A DNA stretch of 41,549 nt from a virus. Shown here one piece after another: positions 1 through 7,340 of this stretch. The stretch spans positions 1 to 41,549 of IMG/VR virus record IMGVR_UViG_3300024262_000076; one strand, given 5' to 3'. The notes under the pieces are model-generated. The model was not told where the DNA came from and did no database searches. It saw only the letters and a program-made list of their open reading frames with translations. Numbering within the stretch: the stretch's first letter is position 1; every line of letters starts with the position of its first letter. A program made the translations under genes and the position numbers.

Positions 1-170
1 GTGCTGCCAAGTTGCAGGACGTCAAACGAGAAGTCGAAGTTGGTATTCTTGCTTAGGTCTACGGTGTCTACTCGGTAGGCTATAGGGGGGTCCTTCACCT
101 CCGCGAGTTTTAGATTGGCCCAGGCCAACAGTGTGTCAGGGTCGGTAATCGACTTGTCTACCATAACGCC
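1..170. repeat. Left copy of imperfect 170-bp terminal overlap
   Basis: Bases 1-170 match 41380-41549 at 164 of 170 positions in the same orientation. All six mismatches fall between positions 24 and 44. The sequence is protein-coding in both copies. It marks the place where a circular or circularly permuted genome was cut for the contig. Confidence 0.9.
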
Positions 171-692
171 GATATAGATACCACCCCAGCCTCCAGGCGG
201 AGCGCCTTGAGATGTAGCATCCTCCACGTAGTCCACTGCATGGCCATCTGCGTCGGAGAGTTTAATACGAGCCGTGTCCTCGCCAGCGCCATAGCAGTAG
301 AGCCGATTCACTAGGGTACTATAATCGATGGTGCGCTCGATCCCCGTTAGGTTCTTGCGATACCTGATCTGTTGGCCCGTGTCCTCGCCGATCGAGGCCG
401 CCCATTGCAGTTTCCTGTCGTTATCAACATACAGGTAGCCCCCCACCGTGTCGCGGAGCCGGAACAAAGCCCTCAGTATTGTGTCACCATCTACCTTGAT
501 CGACCGCGTTAGTGCGGTGTAAGCCGCCGCTATCGTGCCGACAGTGATAGCCGGTGTTAGCTCCTGGAAGGCGATCAGGGCTGCCACGATGACGGCCACG
601 GTAGCGCCATCCGCCTCGTACTCTATGACTAGCTCGTGACCCAGTTGCTCCATCAGGTCCAGAGCTTCAACCTCCACGAGTGTTTTGCTCAT
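1..692 (-). CDS. Tail-associated protein (Tal/prophage-endopeptidase-tail type), 5' part, runs off left edge
   Basis: This is the first 230 codons of a baseplate tail protein. The start ATG at 692 overlaps the stop of the upstream 82-residue gene (ATGA) and has GGAGG 10 bases ahead. The product (MSKTLVEVEALDLMEQLGHEL...) looks like the interior of Tal-type siphovirus tail proteins, which sit at the tail tip below Dit. The frame is open at base 1 and continues in frame at 41379 when the window is closed into a circle, giving a joined protein of about 617 residues. Its last 56 codons are repeated at the right edge. What is seen: the open frame, the coupling and the repeat. Known: gene order TMP-Dit-Tal. 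Inferred: circular junction. Confidence 0.8.
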   Translation of the reverse strand, partial: MSKTLVEVEALDLMEQLGHELVIEYEADGATVAVIVAALIAFQELTPAITVGTIAAAYTALTRSIKVDGDTILRALFRLRDTVGGYLYVDNDRKLQWAASIGEDTGQQIRYRKNLTGIERTIDYSTLVNRLYCYGAGEDTARIKLSDADGHAVDYVEDATSQGAPPGGWGGIYIGVMVDKSITDPDTLLAWANLKLAEVKDPPIAYRVDTVDLSKNTNFDFSFDVLQLGS

Positions 693-937
693 CGTCGAAC
701 GTCCCTCCTCTGGCTCAGTCGGAACTTCTTCACGACGGTTCCAGAGTTGTAGTCTCTCAGCCAGATTTCGTTGGATAATAAAATATCGTCTGCTTTGGCA
801 TCGTCAGCCGGCAGAACAAACGATAACATACACGGGCTGTTGATTATCTGCGTGTATGATATATCGTAGGCGTTTTGCAACATCTCCACCAAGTCACCAT
901 CGCTGTTGTGTAGTTCGAGGATATAATCAAGTACCAT
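689..937 (-). CDS. N-terminal part of split tail-associated protein (82 aa)
   Basis: Start ATG at 937 has AGGGG five bases upstream and lies 8 bases after the Dit stop. The product MVLDYILELHNSDGDLVEML... with a SYTQIINSPCMLSFVLP stretch resembles the extreme N-terminal domain of Tal-type tail proteins, which normally continues into the domain that is here encoded by the next gene. The stop at 689-691 overlaps the next ATG in the -1 frame. Either the gene is genuinely split and translated by coupling through an internal GGAGG, or a one-base change broke a once single gene. A longer in-frame extension into Dit coding sequence is not supported. Confidence 0.75.
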   Translation of the reverse strand: MVLDYILELHNSDGDLVEMLQNAYDISYTQIINSPCMLSFVLPADDAKADDILLSNEIWLRDYNSGTVVKKFRLSQRRDVRR

Positions 938-945
938 GTATTCCC

Positions 946-1713
946 CTACACGTAGGTGTCCCTGTACGCTATATTCAAGGTCCCTGTGGTGCTGAATCCC
1001 GTGACCTTGACGTGGCACGCTGCATGCGCAACAACTCCGCCTCCAGGTATCAACCGAGGGAATTGCCCGGTCACAGTCGCCATCGAAGCAGCTCCTTCCT
1101 TGGTGACTAGCCATGTGGTCGAGTCTACGACTAACACATCTGTATTGGCTAGACTACCCACCCATTGCAGCTCCTCGGCTGTCTCCACACACTCTAGTTT
1201 GATGGTAACATCAGTCAGGGCTTCTCCAGCAGTAAGGGTGTATACGGGCGTCGAATAGCCAGACCCGTGCGTGGTTTCCGTCACCGTCTTGGGGTCGGCG
1301 TCTATGTTGTGGTTACTGGAAACCAGGTCGTTGTCATACGCTAACGGGTCCGGACAAACAAACTCTAGGTCGCCGGCGAATGAAATAGGCGACTGATACC
1401 TGCCAGTCAGCGAGACGAACTGAGCGTTGAAGTATCGGTCGGACAGAACATCGAGAATGAGCGTCTGAGTGTCTCGCACGTTCAAGAAGTATTTGACCTC
1501 ATTCAAGTTGATCTCTAGGTTGGCGCGGCTAGTACCGGTGACGACGACGCCTAGCAATATCGTCTTAGCCGGCCGATGAGCCCCGAAAGTATACGCTTTA
1601 TCTAGCAACTGAACATAGTCGGGCGATTGCCCGAAGTCTGTGGCAGTGTGGCTCACGACTACTAGCTTATACGTAGCCAGGTCGGTTCCACCTATCACTA
1701 TGCTATTGCTCAT
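946..1713 (-). CDS. Distal tail protein (Dit)
   Basis: This 255-residue protein lies between the tape measure and the Tal genes, the canonical Dit position. The middle carries DRYFNAQFVSLTGRY and DLEFVCPDPLAYDN, typical of the siphovirus Dit / tail-component family whose N-terminal half forms the hexameric ring joining the tail tube to the tip. The C-terminal half is a probable beta-sandwich. Its ATG overlaps the tape-measure stop by 4 bases. Nothing unusual in length or composition. Confidence 0.85.
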   Translation of the reverse strand: MSNSIVIGGTDLATYKLVVVSHTATDFGQSPDYVQLLDKAYTFGAHRPAKTILLGVVVTGTSRANLEINLNEVKYFLNVRDTQTLILDVLSDRYFNAQFVSLTGRYQSPISFAGDLEFVCPDPLAYDNDLVSSNHNIDADPKTVTETTHGSGYSTPVYTLTAGEALTDVTIKLECVETAEELQWVGSLANTDVLVVDSTTWLVTKEGAASMATVTGQFPRLIPGGGVVAHAACHVKVTGFSTTGTLNIAYRDTYV

Positions 1714-3629
1714 GCGCCCACCATCCTCGCTTTAGACTGTTGCATCCGGTATAACTCCCTGGCTATCCTGGCAATATCGGCCTCCTCTCGCACAGCCAGT
1801 TCCCCGATGTTGAAGTTGTTCACAACTCCAGCCCCGGAAGGACTAACGACCTCTGGCCCCTTCTCGCCCGCTATCGCATATGGCCGCATGGACTTCAACC
1901 CATACAGTAACGTAGGCTCCGGTATGATACCGCCCTTGGCGAACTTGGGCAAGCTAATCTCCGGAATGTTGAAGCCGATAGTCTTACCACCTAGCCATCC
2001 AGGCATCGTCACATGAATCTTGTTGATTTGCCGTATCAACCAGTTAATGGCCCTCTGGATACCGTCGATCGCAAATCTGAACGGCGCAAGCATGATGTCC
2101 TTTAGCGTCGAGAACGCCTGCTTGATTTTGCTTGGGATAGCCTGGAAGAATCCCACGATGCCCTCCCAGATGTTTCTGATCCCCTCGCCCAAGGCTGACA
2201 TATCCAGCCCCATCTTGTCCTTGATCGACGTGAAGAAGCTACCGATAGCCCCCCAAATTTGCAGGAACTTATCTTTCACCCAATCCCAGTTTTTCACCAG
2301 CAGGATTATACCGGCGATAAGCGCCGCCACCGCTATGATAATCAGCCCGATGGGGTTAGCGCTCATGGCTATATTCATTAACCATTGCGCCGCAGCAGCA
2401 ACCTTCGTAGCGACTGCAATGAGCTTGAGGGCATTCAGCAGCGGGCCTGCAATAACCATTATCCCGCCTATGGCACCAACCGTGGCTAGTATACCAGCCG
2501 TTAGCTTGGGATGCTTCTCGACCCAGGCAGATATCTTCTCGATGATTGGCGTTACCATCTCCAGCAGCTTGATTAGTGCCGGCATCAGGGTATTGCCTAA
2601 TATCATGGCTGTGTCCTTTACTTGAGCTTCCAGTTTCGCAAACTGGCGAGCAGTCGTCTTCTCCATCTCGACTAAAGCATCTGCAGTAGAACCAGCCGAA
2701 TCTCCAACAGCGTCTATATCGGCCACTGCTCCTTTGGCATTATCACCAGTGATTCCATAGACAAGACCGAGAGCTTCTATACTACTAAATGCTTTACCTA
2801 TTACTTCTTTATCACCTTTAGCGGCTTTTGTTAGAGTATCTAGAGTGCCAGCAAAACCCAGAGCTTGCAGCATCGCCTCGCCACTTTCATATTCAGAGGC
2901 TTTGATTAACTCTGTCATCTCTGCCGTCGGTGTCATCAGAGATGACATAGAGGCTCTTATTTGACTAAATGCTTGGGCAGTTGGAACGCCCTGTTTTGTA
3001 AGAGTAGCAAGAACGCCTAGAACTTCCTTATATCCTACTCCTAAGGCAGCAGCGAAAGGCATCGCAGTTGACATATTTGCTGAAAGTTCTGGAAAGGTTG
3101 TCACGCCTTTGGCTATAGTGGTGAACATTGCATCAGATACTTCCTGAGCCTCACTCATGGGTAACTTATAAGCATTGAGGACTGTAGTTAAACCTTCCAC
3201 AGATGATTTGGTATCGGTCATCCCCGCTATCCCTGCCTTTGTTGCTAGTCTGAGAAAGTCAACAGCATTTTCTTTCGGCACTCCTGCGGATATAACCTGG
3301 TAGAGAGCGTTGGCGGATTCCACGGCGTCCACGCCCATGTCCTTCGCCAAGCCTCGAACATCCTTGGAGAGTGCCTTAAACTCATCCTCATCGAGAAGCA
3401 TCATGGTGTTGACTGCGCGCATAGCCGAATCAAAATCAGCGGCCATCTTCAACGATGCCCCACCAATGGCAGTGCTGGCCCCCAGCATGACACCGCCAGC
3501 GATCTTCAGCTTCTTGCCCCACTGACTGGAGGCTTTGTCCAGTTTGCCGGTGACACCATCGATCCCACGATCGAAGTTTCCGGTGTCCAAACCTAGCTCG
3601 ACTACTGCATCGCCCGCGCTAATCGCCAT
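1710..3629 (-). CDS. Tail tape measure protein (TP901 family)
   Basis: The 639-residue protein has the TP901-type core in the N-terminal half (AADFDSAMRAVNTMM..., GMTDTKSSVEGLTTVLNAY..., ...AQAFSQIRASMSSLM). A hydrophobic segment at about residues 370-455 (LTAGILATVGAIGGIMVIAGP, then NPIGLIIIAVAALIAGIILLV) precedes a Trp-rich stretch (WDWVKDKF, IWGAIGSFFTSI). It sets tail length and is threaded through the tube; at the usual about 0.15 nm per residue the tail would be near 95 nm (inference). It starts inside the end of the GT frame (11-base overlap). Codons in roughly 2650-3290 are noticeably more A/T-rich than on either side, suggesting mosaic origin of the core. Confidence 0.93.
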   Translation of the reverse strand: MAISAGDAVVELGLDTGNFDRGIDGVTGKLDKASSQWGKKLKIAGGVMLGASTAIGGASLKMAADFDSAMRAVNTMMLLDEDEFKALSKDVRGLAKDMGVDAVESANALYQVISAGVPKENAVDFLRLATKAGIAGMTDTKSSVEGLTTVLNAYKLPMSEAQEVSDAMFTTIAKGVTTFPELSANMSTAMPFAAALGVGYKEVLGVLATLTKQGVPTAQAFSQIRASMSSLMTPTAEMTELIKASEYESGEAMLQALGFAGTLDTLTKAAKGDKEVIGKAFSSIEALGLVYGITGDNAKGAVADIDAVGDSAGSTADALVEMEKTTARQFAKLEAQVKDTAMILGNTLMPALIKLLEMVTPIIEKISAWVEKHPKLTAGILATVGAIGGIMVIAGPLLNALKLIAVATKVAAAAQWLMNIAMSANPIGLIIIAVAALIAGIILLVKNWDWVKDKFLQIWGAIGSFFTSIKDKMGLDMSALGEGIRNIWEGIVGFFQAIPSKIKQAFSTLKDIMLAPFRFAIDGIQRAINWLIRQINKIHVTMPGWLGGKTIGFNIPEISLPKFAKGGIIPEPTLLYGLKSMRPYAIAGEKGPEVVSPSGAGVVNNFNIGELAVREEADIARIARELYRMQQSKARMVGA

Positions 3630-4238
3630 TTACTACCACCTTGATCTTATTTCCGGCGCGACTAAACAATTCCTTGTCGCTCACGGTAACACTCCGCTCT
3701 GTCGAGCCGCCCTTCATGGCCTCGCATTCTCTCTGTTTCCGCGCTGCTAATTTCTCTACCATTAGCGAGAACTCCTCATTAGTCCAGTTGTCCAGTATCC
3801 ACTCCGGTGTCAGACGCCACTCTGACAACAGAAACTCAAATGCTTCCCCTACGGAGACAGTCTCATCATCGCCTCCGTGAGCGCCTGCGATAAAGGGAAC
3901 GTCAGCGTCACCAGGCGCTTGAAGCCCTCAGCTATCTCTGCGCTGGTGGCCTCTTCCTCAATCGCCGCCCTGTCGAGGTCCTTTGCGTAGGCGAAAAACA
4001 AGTCGACTATCTGATCTGGCATACCTATCATCAACGTGTCGATGGCACCGGTAAAGGCTTCAGGGTCGTCTGTTGTGACCTTGGCCAACTTGGGCAACGC
4101 CCCCATAAGGTTGCTTAGCTGTTGCCGCCATTCCCTCTCAGCCCTGAGTTTGAGGGGTCGGACCTCATATTCTACACCTCCCAGAGTTACCTTGATTCCG
4201 TCCTGGTATAGTTTCTGCTCCTCACTCCTTTCGATCAC
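3619..4238 (-). CDS. Tail assembly chaperone GT fusion (-1 programmed frameshift product, 206 aa)
   Basis: Reading starts as the 129-residue G protein (GTG at 4238). A -1 slip at the CCCTTTA heptamer (3891-3897) moves the ribosome into a frame that is open for 90 further codons to the stop at 3619-3621. The extension contains ETVSVGEAFEFLLSEWRLTPEW and a basic C-terminus. G and GT proteins are chaperones that coat the tape measure while the tube polymerises, and are directly upstream of TMP in most siphoviruses. Independent translation of the T part from a TTG at 3828 is possible but has no good ribosome site. The slip position is inferred from sequence only. Confidence 0.75.
3849..4238 (-). 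CDS. Tail assembly chaperone G (129 aa)
   Basis: GTG start at 4238 follows AAGGAGG. The protein opens with MIERSEEQKLYQDGIKVTLGGVEYEVRPLKLRAERE, a small-domain pattern seen in phage tail assembly chaperones, then an acidic alpha-helical C-terminus. It sits between the tail tube genes and the tape measure. The gene ends at TAG 3849-3851, about 40 bases past the frameshift heptamer, so most ribosomes would make this short form and a minority the GT form. Confidence 0.78.
   Translation of the reverse strand: MIERSEEQKLYQDGIKVTLGGVEYEVRPLKLRAEREWRQQLSNLMGALPKLAKVTTDDPEAFTGAIDTLMIGMPDQIVDLFFAYAKDLDRAAIEEEATSAEIAEGFKRLVTLTFPLSQALTEAMMRLSP
3891..3897 (-). promoter_or_regulatory. Ribosomal -1 slippery heptamer CCCTTTA
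   Basis: On the coding strand the frame-0 codons TTC CCT TTA contain C CCT TTA, a perfect X XXY YYZ pattern. After slipping, the new frame has no stop until 3619. Position, frame direction and gene order all match the lambda G/GT paradigm. Confidence 0.75.
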
Positions 4239-4247
4239 AAAGCCTCC

Positions 4248-4754
4248 TTATGCAGCCGCGTCAGTTATGGTGCAAACGTCTACCGCGATGTCGCCCTTGT
4301 AAGCAACGAAGCTCATGGGCACGATGGTCTTCTCGCCCTTCTTGTAACTCATCCCTACTGTCCCGGTGGGGTGAGCATACGCAATCACGACGGTGCGGGC
4401 GAAGCCCGCAGGGTTCGTTCCCACCAGTTTCAGCGAACAGGTCCGGAGTACGCCACCACCAGCAACCTTCCCGATTATGACCGGAGTCACGGCTCCATCA
4501 GCACCAGCTATCGCATAGCCGATGTTCGCGATGGATGACTCGGCGCAGTTGCAGGTGACCGTAAGCGTTTCCTTCGTGATGACCCTGTTGATCGGGAAGG
4601 TCTCTTCCTCGACCTCAATGTCGGCGACATCAACCCCGTATTCGAGCGTTACGCCGTCCTCCGTGTAGCCTATATCTGTAGCCGCAGCCGCACCTGCCAC
4701 GCCTATGAATATATCAGCTACCCCCACTAGCACGTTTCCGATTGTGTTTGCCAT
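4248..4754 (-). CDS. Major tail (tube) protein paralogue 2, short form (168 aa)
   Basis: This protein shares with the preceding 253-residue gene an N-terminal block (GYTEDGVTLEYGVDVADIEVEEETFPI.RVITKET..VTCN.AESS) and a C-terminal block (TGTVGM.YKKG..TIVP..F...DVCTITD). Such proteins form the hexameric rings of the siphovirus tail tube. It has its own AGGAGG site and follows the longer paralogue by 10 bases. Compared with it the short copy lacks an internal segment of about 85 residues. Which copy is the major tube subunit cannot be told from sequence; the compact copy could be the core tube subunit. Confidence 0.75.
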   Translation of the reverse strand: MANTIGNVLVGVADIFIGVAGAAAATDIGYTEDGVTLEYGVDVADIEVEEETFPINRVITKETLTVTCNCAESSIANIGYAIAGADGAVTPVIIGKVAGGGVLRTCSLKLVGTNPAGFARTVVIAYAHPTGTVGMSYKKGEKTIVPMSFVAYKGDIAVDVCTITDAAA

Positions 4755-4764
4755 ATCATACCTC

Positions 4765-5526
4765 CTATACTACTGTGTCTGTTACAGTGCAGACATCTGT
4801 TGCCGCCTTCCGGATCGCCTGGAAGGTCACGGGAACTATCGTTACCGCACCCTTCTTGTACGGCATTCCTACCGTGCCCGTTGCCGTAGCCTCTGGGACT
4901 GCAATGCATCTAGTGTAACTGTCAACGCCTATGGGTGGGGCCGTGCCATCTATTTGGAGCTGGACTATATTGCCGGAGGTGCTGTAGCGATAGTCGATGT
5001 CGAAAACTGTGGTATTAGCCATAGTGCCTGTTGACAACACCGTGATATTGCCGTCCCTGTAGTCCATCGTGTAATCGGTCCCCTTGGTATAAGCTACGCC
5101 ACCGCCGTCAGGCTCTACGTTCTCGGAATCAGTAGTAATCATTGAGTGAGCCAGGTTGACGGGGGTATCGTGGACCGATGTAAACTCCTCATCTGCTATA
5201 GACCCGCCGCCCAGTGTCAATATAGTCGGCGTGCCTTCATCGTCGAGTTTAGCCCCTGCCACTCCCCGGGCTATATTTATCAGGGACGACTCGGCAAAAT
5301 TGCAGGTTATCGAGACGGTCTCTTTGGTGATGACTCGCTTAATGGGAAACGTCTCTTCCTCTACTTCCACATCGACGGCGTCAACGCTATACTCGATAGT
5401 CACCCCATCCTCAGTGTAACCCACTTCCACCAGGGCGGCGTCCACATCGGGCTCACCCGCCGGCCTAATCTTCCGGTACGATAGAACCGCCACGCCGGTT
5501 AATACATTAGCTATTACATTCGCCAT
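4765..5526 (-). CDS. Major tail (tube) protein paralogue 1, long form (253 aa)
   Basis: Start ATG at 5526 is preceded by AAGGAGG. The ends of the protein match the neighbouring 168-residue paralogue (YTEDGVTIEYSVDAVDVEVEEETFPIKRVITKET and GTVGMPYKKGAVTIVPVTFQA). Between them is an inserted beta-rich stretch with YTKGTDYTMDYRDGNITVLS, a motif common in tail-tube and baseplate beta domains. Placement after the tail terminator and before the chaperones fits a tube protein. The insertion may form an external decoration domain of the tube. Confidence 0.75.
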   Translation of the reverse strand: MANVIANVLTGVAVLSYRKIRPAGEPDVDAALVEVGYTEDGVTIEYSVDAVDVEVEEETFPIKRVITKETVSITCNFAESSLINIARGVAGAKLDDEGTPTILTLGGGSIADEEFTSVHDTPVNLAHSMITTDSENVEPDGGGVAYTKGTDYTMDYRDGNITVLSTGTMANTTVFDIDYRYSTSGNIVQLQIDGTAPPIGVDSYTRCIAVPEATATGTVGMPYKKGAVTIVPVTFQAIRKAATDVCTVTDTVV

Positions 5527-5535
5527 CTCACCTCC

Positions 5536-5949
5536 TTATAATTCTGCCCTTATCATAATGCTGAACGACGTTAATACCCGGTAGTAGGTGGGTATGTCTA
5601 AATCTTGCAAATCGAGACCGTGCATATCCTCTATGGCGCTAAGGATGCTATAAGTGTCGCCATCTACCACGACATCCTGATTCTGGACGCCCTGGAGCAC
5701 GTCGTACAGTGCCCTATAAACTTCCCTGGCAGCTGACGGGCTGTCGGCCCAACAGTCAAACTGCACGCTAGGGCTAACCATTCCAGGAATATAGGGAGTG
5801 GAAGTGCCACCTCTAACGAAGTATCCTAGAGCCGGTAGCGTTGCATTCTCCGGTAGACGAGGGCAGTATATCCGCTCGTCTATAATATCAGTGAGCGTAG
5901 TCTGGAGAACCAGGAAAGCCCTCACAATCGCATTCGTGTCTTCGTTCAT
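5536..5949 (-). CDS. Tail terminator / tail completion protein (DUF3168-like)
   Basis: The 137-residue protein begins with a helical DTNAIVRAFLVLQTTLTDII...ERIYCPRLPENATLPALGYFV, followed by VQFDCWADSPSAAREVYRALYDVL and a C-terminal strand YYRVLTSFSIMI. This pattern of x-(D/S)-P-(L/A)-(D/S)-AR is typical of tail-completion proteins that cap the head-proximal end of the tube. It sits between the gp10-like protein and the tube genes and overlaps its upstream neighbour by ATGA. Confidence 0.7.
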   Translation of the reverse strand: MNEDTNAIVRAFLVLQTTLTDIIDERIYCPRLPENATLPALGYFVRGGTSTPYIPGMVSPSVQFDCWADSPSAAREVYRALYDVLQGVQNQDVVVDGDTYSILSAIEDMHGLDLQDLDIPTYYRVLTSFSIMIRAEL

Positions 5950-6305
5950 TCCAACCTCGCCTCCACAGCACCGGGCAGTTTCCCTATATGATGATCTAAT
6001 GCGGGCTTAAAATACGGTCTAGCTGCCATCTTGTATGTGCCCGTTTCAAGATAGCCCCCATACCCGGAGGTACTGTAAACAGCCGCTTGGCCCTTTTTCG
6101 TAGACAGGTCCTTGCCGGTCCCCTTGCCCTCCGCCTCGTACGCTATCGAGCGCATGTTTGTTCCCCATCGCTTCGGGCTCTCATGGATGGCTTCTTGAGC
6201 TATTAACGTCACTACCTCCACAAGGGCCCCGCTAACTGCCTTCCCCATGGTGTCCTGAGCTTCCTTGCTCTTGATGTTCAGCCTAGTGTTGACTTTTATG
6301 TTCAT
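5946..6305 (-). CDS. HK97 gp10-like head-tail joining protein
   Basis: I place the start at the ATG at 6305 because it overlaps the upstream stop (ATGA); an ATG at 6326 would add seven residues but has no ribosome site. The protein ends with AAVYSTSGYGGYLETGTYKMAARPYFKPALDHHI, the hallmark of the HK97 gp10 family (tyrosine, then ETGT, then ARP-F-x-PAL). These proteins act at the head-tail interface or as tail completion factors. Confidence 0.82.
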   Translation of the reverse strand: MNIKVNTRLNIKSKEAQDTMGKAVSGALVEVVTLIAQEAIHESPKRWGTNMRSIAYEAEGKGTGKDLSTKKGQAAVYSTSGYGGYLETGTYKMAARPYFKPALDHHIGKLPGAVEARLE

Positions 6306-6640
6306 CTCACCACTCGCAACAGGCATTCGTTGTGATGGTTCACCGAGCCGTTTTGCACACGGGATACCATCAGCACTTCATAATCTACATCGTCGATCCT
6401 GACCCTGTTCTGTTCTGTGACCTCAATGTCTTCCAGGAATAGCTTATAGTTCGCTATCACAACCTCAGCTCCTATCATCACTTCACGTCCCATGCCTCCG
6501 GCCCCCGTGTTTGCCGTCAACCGGCACGGAATATCAACTAGCGCAGCAGTCCAGCTAGGCGTCACAGTGCCATAAGCGTCAACGACTGCGCCACTGTCCT
6601 CTAGGATGATTGCAGTGTTTATCAGTAGATCCGCAAACAT
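6302..6640 (-). CDS. Head closure / head-tail adaptor protein
   Basis: Start ATG at 6640 follows GGAGG by four bases and overlaps the upstream stop by one base (TGATG). The product is about 112 residues of mostly beta structure with DAYGTVTPSWTAALVDIPCRL and NRVRIDDVDYEVLMVSRV, like the SPP1 gp16 / HK97 head-closure group, which forms the ring beneath the connector. It lies between the adaptor and gp10-like genes as expected. Confidence 0.68.
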   Translation of the reverse strand: MFADLLINTAIILEDSGAVVDAYGTVTPSWTAALVDIPCRLTANTGAGGMGREVMIGAEVVIANYKLFLEDIEVTEQNRVRIDDVDYEVLMVSRVQNGSVNHHNECLLRVVR

Positions 6641-7008
6641 CAATCCTCCTCCGCTGTGATACCGCTACCCTCCGCGAGGTCCATCTCTGCCCATTCCAGC
6701 ACAGGAACGTTGTCAGCCGCCTCCACCTCCGCGCGGTACTTGTCCGCCAGGGCCAGCTTATTAGCTGCCAATTTGCGAGTATAAGAATAATCCCCGATCT
6801 TTTCTGAGTCGGTCTGGTCTGATAACGCAGCCGCCCAACTCTCCAGGGCATAGACAGCCGCCAACTTTACCACGTCGGAGGCCATAGTCAAGAACGCCGT
6901 TAGTTCCGCGTCCGTGAACTGAGCATTAGAAGTTGGGCTATTAACCTTATCGCTAATCAGCAGCCGGGCCTTCCCGATGTCTGTCGTCAAATCGTACGTG
7001 AACGCCAT
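6640..7008 (-). CDS. Head-tail connector/adaptor (gp15/gp6-like)
   Basis: The 122-residue, largely alpha-helical protein contains DIGKARLLISDKVNSPTSNAQFTDAELTAFLTMASDVVKLAAVYALESWAAAL, a pattern typical of small connector proteins that dock below the portal. AGGAGG precedes the ATG at 7008. It starts the connector cassette 6640-5536. It is unusual that this cassette is separated from the capsid gene by a 7-kb block of fibre-like genes. Confidence 0.65.
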   Translation of the reverse strand: MAFTYDLTTDIGKARLLISDKVNSPTSNAQFTDAELTAFLTMASDVVKLAAVYALESWAAALSDQTDSEKIGDYSYTRKLAANKLALADKYRAEVEAADNVPVLEWAEMDLAEGSGITAEED

Positions 7009-7016
7009 ATATCCTC

Positions 7017-7340
7017 CTAGCCGCTCTCGGTGACGTGAATCACATGGGTTCTAAAACTCTCTACCGCACCTGCCTTAGTCAATTCTATCTCGCCCACGAA
7101 AACGCCCTCAGTATCAAAATCGCCGCTAGCTATAGTATAGTATACTTTCCCATTCGCCGCATCTGTTATGCCTCCCACCCCTGTCAGTAGTAACGTCGAG
7201 GGGACGTCATACGTCCAGACTTTCAATGCCACGGCGTATCCCGTAGGGTTGAAAACGTCACCACTCGCATCGTATAGAGTGAACGCTATATTGTAGCCGT
7301 AGTCACCTTTGGGGATATATACATTCTCAGTATGAGCCAT
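7017..7340 (-). CDS. Beta-sandwich structural protein, BppU N-domain-like
   Basis: The 107-residue protein reads PKGDYGYNIAFTLYDASGDVFNPTGYAVALKVWT, the general pattern of the small N-terminal domain of upper-baseplate proteins (D..G..x-x-F-x-x-x-x-x-x-G..x-D-L-T-G). Its ATG overlaps the stop of the large repeat protein (TAATG), so the two are probably co-translated and may partner. Function is inferred from fold pattern only; it could equally be a capsid-associated beta domain. Confidence 0.45.
   Translation of the reverse strand: MAHTENVYIPKGDYGYNIAFTLYDASGDVFNPTGYAVALKVWTYDVPSTLLLTGVGGITDAANGKVYYTIASGDFDTEGVFVGEIELTKAGAVESFRTHVIHVTESG

Noticed and set aside
1-170. Exact direct terminal repeat as in defined-end phages
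   Set aside because: Copies differ by six clustered substitutions, and the tail gene reads through; true terminal repeats are identical.
946-1114. 141-codon frame extending the 82-residue tail gene upstream
   Set aside because: The extension is out-of-frame Dit coding sequence; the ATG at 937 has the ribosome site.
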